From contig JALRMH010000133.1 of NCBI GenBank assembly GCA_026119935.1, positions 1 through 12,798 of the forward strand: 12,798 bases of DNA, written 5' to 3'. Positions 9,501 to 12,798 of this stretch are shown here, piece by piece. A program made the position numbers and the translations under genes. The stretch comes from Endothia cerciana. Lineage: Eukaryota > Ascomycota > Sordariomycetes > Diaporthales > Cryphonectriaceae. The notes under the pieces were generated by a model, which made no database searches, was not told where the DNA came from, and was given only the letters and a program-made list of their open reading frames with translations. Within the stretch, counting starts at the first letter, position 1; every line of letters starts with the position of its first letter.

Positions 9501-12162
9501 GGGGGCTCCCTCGGACGCGACGGGCGCGAGGGAAGGGCTCGACCCCGGCATGTCATCCACCTCCTCCTCCACCAGCTCTCCCTCCGGCTCCTCGGTCAGG
9601 TCCATGTCGTCCCACGGGCCGTCGGTGTTGTGGACCAGGCCGTCGTCGTTCTTCGCGACCTCCCTCTCCTCCTCCTTCTCAATGCCCTGCTGGATGCTGG
9701 TGATTTTGTCGCGGAAGTAGCTGCTCAGGTCGGACACGGCGACCTCCTTCCTGCCGACGGTGGGGTACGGGCAGATCTCGTCCTCCGGGTTGTCCGGGTT
9801 GTCCGGGTCGTCAAAGGTGAAGCGCAGGTTCTTCAGCGTAAACCGGGCCTGCAGCATGCCATAGGAACAAATAAAGAGCTTGCGGGCTGTCTAAAAAAAA
9901 AAAAGGGGGGGGGAAGGGAAAATTAGCGCTGTTGGAATCGATTGGGCCGAAAAAGAAAAAGGGGGCGAGGGGGAGGGGGAGGGGGTGTTTCTGGGCACAA
10001 TTGAGTCCGGCAGGCCAAGAAAACGTACCTGTGGGCTGGCCGGCGCCTGGATGCACCTCTCGAGCTCCTTGTGCCACTCTTCGTCGGTGTGCAGGACAGT
10101 AGCGCCTGTCACGTGAACGCCAGCGCCGGTGGCATAGACGTATACGTCCAACTTCTTCCAAAAGGGCTCGACGAGCTCGAGGGCTGTCTGGTCGAGCAGG
10201 TCCCCCATAGTAAAGTAGATGCTGGGGCGGCAGACGGGTGCCCCCCCGTTGATGAAGTCGGTGGCGATGGCAGTGACGCGGAGCATCATGACGGCGCCTG
10301 CAGTAAGAGTCTTGCCAAGACCGCAATCATTAGCGAGAATATAAAACGGGAAGGGCGACTTGAGGCGCTGGTATATGGTGTATGCATCTGCAGGCACTTG
10401 GTCAGCATAGAAAACGCCTCCTGTGGCCAGTCCCTTCCCTGCCCTGCCCCTGCCCCTGCCCCCGCCCCCTCTCTGTAGTAGGTAAGCCAAGGCGAAGGCC
10501 TGGCTACTTCAGTGGAATCATTCCTGTTTTCCTCTGTTTTTTAAGGGGGGATTTTGTTCTCTCTCTTTTTTGGAGCTTCTGGACTCGATTGAGGCCAAAA
10601 ATGACCCTACGATTTCTGGGCACAATCGAGTCCAGAACCTTAAAAAAAAGAAATAAAAAAGGAACAAGAAGAAATGGGGGGGGGCTATGGAACTCACCCA
10701 TCGCCTGGTGCCACTTGAACGCGAAGGCAGGCTTGATGATGTCGTCCGGCTTGGTGGTGCTCGTCTCATCACCCTGCGCAGACTCGACGTCGTCCTCACT
10801 GTCGTCCTCCTGGTCGCGCTCGGCTGCGCGCTCCTTGCCCTTGCCCTGCTTGGCTCGGCTGGACGAGACCTGGGCCTCGCCGATGATGTCCTTGCGACGG
10901 CGCTCGGTGTTCTCCCTGTTGAACGTGCAGGTCTCCTGGTCGTCCTCGTCCATCTCAAAAGCCCGGAACACACGCTGCCAGGGGTACACGGGAGGGGCGC
11001 TGCCGGCGGCTGTCTTGTTGAGGGCGTAGATGGCACCCAGGACCTGGTCGGCCTGCTCACGTCGTGCGTCGCTGTCCATGTTCAGGGTTCCGTCCGACTT
11101 TGCAAGCTCAGCGGCAAGGGCATCCGCGACGGCGACGTGGGCATTGAGGTACTCGGCCTGCTTTTCTTGTGTCATCAGGCCGGAAAAGGCAGGGTTGATG
11201 GCGCGGTCGATATCCCTGGCCTCCGAGTTGTGCGTAGGGCCGTGGAACTGCTGAATGCCCTGGGCGACCATCTGCCACGTCTTGAAGTCCATCGGGGTCC
11301 GGTCCGCGGTGAGGAGGTTCTTGGAGGCATTCGACCGGGCCATCCGGTTCATGAGGGCGGAATGCTTCTCCATGACCGTCTCGATGGCGTGTTCGAGCTC
11401 CAGGACCTTCTCCTCGGACGCATCCTCACCGGACTGGGCACGGTAGTTGGCCAGATACATATCGAGCCGACGGGCGACGTCCGATTTCCAGCTGCTGTCG
11501 GCCAGCATGGCAGCGTGAAGCCGGTTGTAGTTGATCCGGTCACGCTGCAGGATGGTCTGGGCCGAATCCGTGTCCTTCACCAAGACGCCCATCTCGGCGT
11601 CGCTCACCCAGTACAGGGGCTCGTTCGCGTTGATGACGGCCTTCTGGGAGCCGACCACCCTTATGACGTCCTTGCGCTCGCGGTAGATCAGGCCAAGCAT
11701 GGCATAGACGCGCTGCCAGTCCTCCAAGGCATAGCCTCCAAAAGACCGGCCGTTGACGTACATGTCCTCGTCGATGACCTGGAAGCGGGACGGCTCGTCC
11801 TTCTTGGTCAGGTTCCAGAGGGCAGGCTGGAAGCTGACGTCGGAGGGGTTCGAAGCCTGCTTCTCCTTGGCCTCCTCCCAGCGTGACGCCCAAAACTCAG
11901 TGTTATACTGCAGGCCCTTGGTGCAGTATAACAAGGTCCAATACACATACAGGCATGCGGTGCCGTATGCATGGACGCCAGCGCCCTCCTCCTTGAGGCT
12001 GGCGTTGGTGATGCGGTACTCCATCTCGGTAGGCCACGCGCTGTTTGGGCCCTGCCGGGCCTTCCGCATCGCGGCCATGATCTCGCGGGTGCCAGGGCTG
12101 GCCATCATCATCTTGAAGGTGGCAAAGATCTTGGACCAGTCGTACGATCGGGTGTTCTCCAT
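6231..12162 (-). CDS. SNF2-family helicase-like ATPase, four exons, with one in-frame TAG
   Basis: Probably a nuclear DNA-dependent ATPase of the SNF2 chromatin-remodelling/repair superfamily. Exons are 12162 (or 12203)-10698, 10387-10029, 9890-7996 and 7614-6231. Every junction keeps phase, giving about 1700 codons from the ATG at 12162 (context AACATGG). The first 480 or so residues are not recognised and end in an acidic/basic linker. Helicase lobe 1 has a Q-motif-like KWHQAMDAYTIYQRLK (about 485-500), Walker A ANDCGLGKT (K about 514), motif Ia PSIYFTMGDLLDQTALEL, motif II DEAH (9233-9222, about 828) and motif III LSATP. Lobe 2 has MREVGLKVINYNAGMTHLER, motif V-like IVLSLGLQIVGLNLH and motif VI QAFYRIIRMGQ (7388-7356, about 1316). 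The tail has E/A repeats, an RRSGRARAKVNY motif and a basic KARK repeat, probably nuclear localisation. A TAG at 8888-8886 (codon about 943) interrupts the frame between the lobes, so an unedited product would lack lobe 2. An extra 5' exon may exist, because an intron acceptor lies at 12204. Confidence 0.85.
6234..6278 (-). repeat. Five 9-bp tandem units encoding the K-A-R tail
   Basis: CTTCCTGGC is repeated four times, followed by one diverged unit CTTCTTAGC. On the minus strand they encode KARKARKARKARK at the extreme C-terminus of the helicase, just before TGA (6233-6231). The basic repeat probably acts in nuclear import or DNA binding. The last codon and stop, GAAGTGAGT, also resemble a 5' splice donor, so a further 3' exon cannot be excluded. 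Confidence 0.75.
7690..7777. repeat. Foldback repeat copy in helicase intron 3, distal pair
   Basis: Arms are GGACTCAATTGTGCCC (7690-7705) and GGACACAATTGAGTCC (7762-7777). The spacer has grown through a GC-rich stretch and an 11-base G run. Confidence 0.85.
7850..7922. repeat. Foldback repeat copy in helicase intron 3, proximal pair
   Basis: Arms are GGACTTGATTGTGTCC (7859-7874) and GGACGCAATTGAATCC (7901-7916). The inverted symmetry extends outward as GGTGT and ACACC. The element has a T run of about 21 on its left and an A/G tract on its right, so both arms and flanks could fold together. Confidence 0.87.
7973..7987 (+). repeat. Telomere-like GGTGGGTTAGGGTGG tract next to a foldback repeat
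   Basis: It contains GGGTTAGGG, lies inside helicase intron 3 near the donor and follows the purine tract of the proximal foldback copy. It is only about one and a half telomere-repeat units, so chance is possible. Confidence 0.3.
8886..8888 (-). other. In-frame TAG inside helicase exon 3
   Basis: The codons ...AAC AAG TTT TAG TCG ATC TTG TCC... are in one frame on both sides. Protein typical of the family continues after the stop (HCAFFLRSSKSTQLRS). No acceptable intron removes the stop. On the plus strand the change fits C-to-T in a CpA context (CCA to CTA), as repeat-induced point mutation would produce from a TGG codon. The mRNA triplet UAG is also the favoured context for fungal A-to-I editing, which would give Trp. 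Confidence 0.9.
9785..9808 (-). repeat. In-frame 9-bp tandem repeat encoding D-N-P
   Basis: CCGGGTTGT is repeated and encodes the DDPDNPDNPEDE stretch in an acidic insertion between motifs Ia and II of the helicase. It is a low-complexity expansion in a likely surface loop. Confidence 0.6.
9891..10028 (-). other. Helicase intron 2 (138 nt), almost entirely foldback repeat
   Basis: The donor is GTACGT (from 10028), the branch-like site GCTAATT and a 12-T tract leads to TTTTAG (ends 9891). Phase is 0 on both sides, joining QAPASPQ to TARKLFICSYG. Only about 20 nt at the 5' end and about 40 nt at the 3' end lie outside the foldback element, so the repeat makes up most of the intron. Confidence 0.88.
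9934..10008. repeat. Foldback repeat copy in helicase intron 2
   Basis: Arms are GGAATCGATTGGGCC (9934-9948) and GGGCACAATTGAGTCC (9993-10008). The spacer is a G-rich purine tract with iterated GGGGGA. Confidence 0.8.
10434..10468. repeat. GCCCCT simple repeat in helicase intron 1
   Basis: Iterated CCCTGC/CCCCTGC units form a C-rich (minus strand G-rich) tract. The open reading it creates would encode Gly/Arg repeats, but the splice model places it inside the intron. Confidence 0.6.
10579..10635. repeat. Best-preserved compact foldback repeat (57 bp)
   Basis: It starts CTGGACTCGATTG and ends CAATCGAGTCCAG, a perfect 13-bp terminal inverted match. The arms extend to about 24 bp with three mismatches and a loop of about 9 bp. 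Outside, a pyrimidine tract on the left faces a purine tract on the right. Confidence 0.9.
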
Positions 12163-12279
12163 GTTGTTGATCAATTCGCACGCAGGGCCGAGAAGCCGTG
12201 AACCTAATACGGAAAGATTAGTGTTCTATAGCCTAGGCCCCGGGCTCCGGATTTCCTTTTTTTTTTTTTTTTGGTAGCG

Positions 12280-12335
12280 CTGGGCTCGATTGTGTCCTAC
12301 AAAGCCAGTGCGATTTCTCGGCGCAGTTGAGTCCA
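12280..12335. repeat. Foldback repeat copy upstream of the helicase start, probably intronic
   Basis: Arms GGGCTCGATTGTGTCC (12282-12297) and CGGCGCAGTTGAGTCC (12319-12334) have the same 37-bp offset as the compact copy at 10579-10635. A 16-T tract lies on the left and an A/G-rich tract on the right. Confidence 0.82.
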
Positions 12336-12407
12336 AGGGGAGCGGAAAAGAGAGGCCAGATCAACAGAGGAAGAAAAGAAAAAGAAGAAAAAAAAGAAGA
12401 AAAAAAA

Positions 12408-12546
12408 AAGGCAGGGGGGGGAAGAAAACAGAAGAGGAGATGGCTATTAGGTAGGGCAGTATGTCATGAGTTGGCTTCAACCCTGACAGTCACCCTACCT
12501 AATCCTTCCCTCTGCCTCTTCTCCCTTTTTCTGCCTTGCCTTTTTT
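12408..12546. repeat. Long imperfect inverted repeat with a perfect ATTAGGTAGGG core
   Basis: ATTAGGTAGGG (12447-12457) pairs perfectly with CCCTACCTAAT (12493-12503) across a loop of about 35 nt. Outside, AGAAGAGG-type purines on the left face CCTCTTCT-type pyrimidines on the right, so pairing can extend, with mismatches, to arms of about 40 bp. It differs from the GGACTCAATTG family. Confidence 0.6.
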
Positions 12547-12548
12547 TA

Positions 12549-12594
12549 GTGGCTCTGGACTCAATTGAGTCCTAAAATCGTAGAGTGGAAATCT
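12549..12594. repeat. Single foldback arm with a perfect GGACTCAATTGAGTCC palindrome
   Basis: The core at 12557-12572 is a perfect 16-bp palindrome. The arm begins AGTGGCTCTGGACTC and is nearly identical to the arm 80 bp downstream (GGTGGCTCTGGACTC). Its partner arm is missing, so this copy is truncated or lies in tandem with the next one. Confidence 0.85.
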
Positions 12595-12632
12595 TTTTTT
12601 TTTTAAAAGGGGGGGGGGGGGCTTTTTGGTGG

Positions 12633-12703
12633 CTCTGGACTCAATTGGGTCCTGAAATCCTCAAGGTCGAAGGCTGGATTTTTGGGCCCAATTGAGTCCA
12701 GAG
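12633..12703. repeat. Foldback repeat copy with 10-bp perfect termini
   Basis: It starts CTCTGGACTC and ends GAGTCCAGAG. The cores are GGACTCAATTGGGTCC (12637-12652) and GGGCCCAATTGAGTCC (12684-12699). Confidence 0.88.
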
Positions 12704-12762
12704 ATAGCTAAAAAGGGAAAGATGGAGAAAAAGAAGAAGAAAAAAAAAAAAAAATTTAGAGG

Positions 12763-12793
12763 GAGAGGAAAGGAGAGGAAAGGAAAGGAAAGG
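12763..12793. repeat. GGAAA pentanucleotide microsatellite
   Basis: Iterated GGAAA/GGAGA units form a purine tract at the window edge and may continue beyond it. Confidence 0.75.
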
Positions 12794-12798
12794 CAAAA

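Larger units (their letters stand above)
10388..10697 (-). other. Helicase intron 1 (310 nt) carrying one foldback repeat
   Basis: The donor is GTGAGT (from 10697), the branch point GCTGACC and the acceptor CCTGCAG (ends 10388). Phase is 1: G plus AT makes Asp, giving KWHQAMDAYTIYQRL, as expected just before an SNF2 Walker A motif. A GCCCCT-type simple repeat lies in the intron near 10434-10468. The frame is open through part of the intron on the exon 2 side, but no phase-compatible upstream acceptor was found. Confidence 0.78.
12204..12798 (-). other. Helicase upstream region with a 3' splice acceptor at 12204 and no visible exon
   Basis: On the minus strand the branch point ACACTAATC and TATTAG (ends 12204) look like a true intron end. 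The following frame is open into the ATG at 12162. Either a 5'-UTR intron precedes the start codon, or an N-terminal coding exon lies beyond the window. I found no convincing upstream exon here. The only ATG noticed (12467 on minus) meets a stop after six codons. The rest is foldback repeats, purine/pyrimidine tracts and a hairpin. Confidence 0.55.

Noticed and set aside
10388..10502. Upstream extension of helicase exon 2 (QAFALAYLLQR followed by Gly/Arg repeats)
   Set aside because: No acceptor there keeps phase 1 with the GTGAGT donor at 10697, apart from a poor one in the G-rich repeat (ending 10439). The acceptor at 10388 has a CTGAC branch point, keeps phase and gives a family-like sequence before Walker A.
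10687..11886. Long open frame on the plus strand (399 codons)
   Set aside because: It is antisense to the SNF2 first exon, whose minus-strand frame is longer. The plus-strand protein has the V/L/G/H composition typical of a shadow of GC-rich coding DNA. Frames at 7848-8996 and 6120-7049 on plus were rejected for the same reason.
12449..12467. ATG at 12467 on the minus strand as an upstream helicase exon
   Set aside because: The frame meets TAA after six codons and no donor lies before it.
12447..12503. tRNA gene
   Set aside because: The hairpin has no cloverleaf: there are no D- or T-arm boxes (no GGTTCGANTCC-type B box) and the stem/loop sizes do not fit.
7690..12699. CRISPR-like array of palindromic repeats
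   Set aside because: Spacing is irregular, the sequence is clearly eukaryotic with spliced genes, and no cas genes are present.

Overview
The window looks like nuclear DNA of a filamentous ascomycete (Pezizomycotina, probably Sordariomycetes; a Hypocreales origin is only a guess). The reasons are GC-rich protein genes with short spliceosomal introns, introns with GTRNGT-type donors and CTAAC/CTAAT/CTGAC branch points before AG, poly-T/poly-A rich non-coding DNA, and a fungal SNF2-type protein. I see no bacterial operon layout, tRNA, rRNA or CRISPR array. Both large genes read on the minus strand.

Layout in window coordinates. 1-257: AT-rich flank with decayed repeat arms. 258-5012 (minus): a two-exon gene for an unrecognised 1556-residue protein; its single 84-nt intron splits a Cys/His cluster. 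5013-6230: a 1.2-kb intergenic block with an AT-rich putative promoter, two copies of a foldback repeat, a scrambled ubiquitin fragment, a TATA-like site and a telomere-like GGTTAGGG tract. 6231-12162 (minus): a four-exon SNF2-family helicase-like ATPase gene of about 1700 codons. All splice phases are coherent and the ATPase motifs are kept, but one in-frame TAG lies between the two helicase lobes. 12163-12798: the helicase upstream region, with a further intron acceptor, more foldback repeats, a long hairpin and a GGAAA microsatellite.

The most striking structure is a dispersed palindromic family built on GGACTCAATTGAGTCC. Two palindromic arms usually sit in inverted orientation 37-72 bp apart, making a foldback of about 57-90 bp. 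I count 17 good arms, all in introns of the helicase gene or between genes and none in exons. Each of the three internal helicase introns, and the one ending just upstream of the start codon, carries one or two copies. This resembles an introner-like or MITE-like family that lives in, or builds, introns.

What joins the two genes functionally is not known. Shared strand, proximity, the same repeat family and telomere-like tracts would fit a repeated, perhaps subtelomeric or mobile, unit, but that is inference. The helicase TAG is either a pseudogenising (possibly RIP-type) mutation or a candidate for fungal A-to-I recoding of UAG to UGG.
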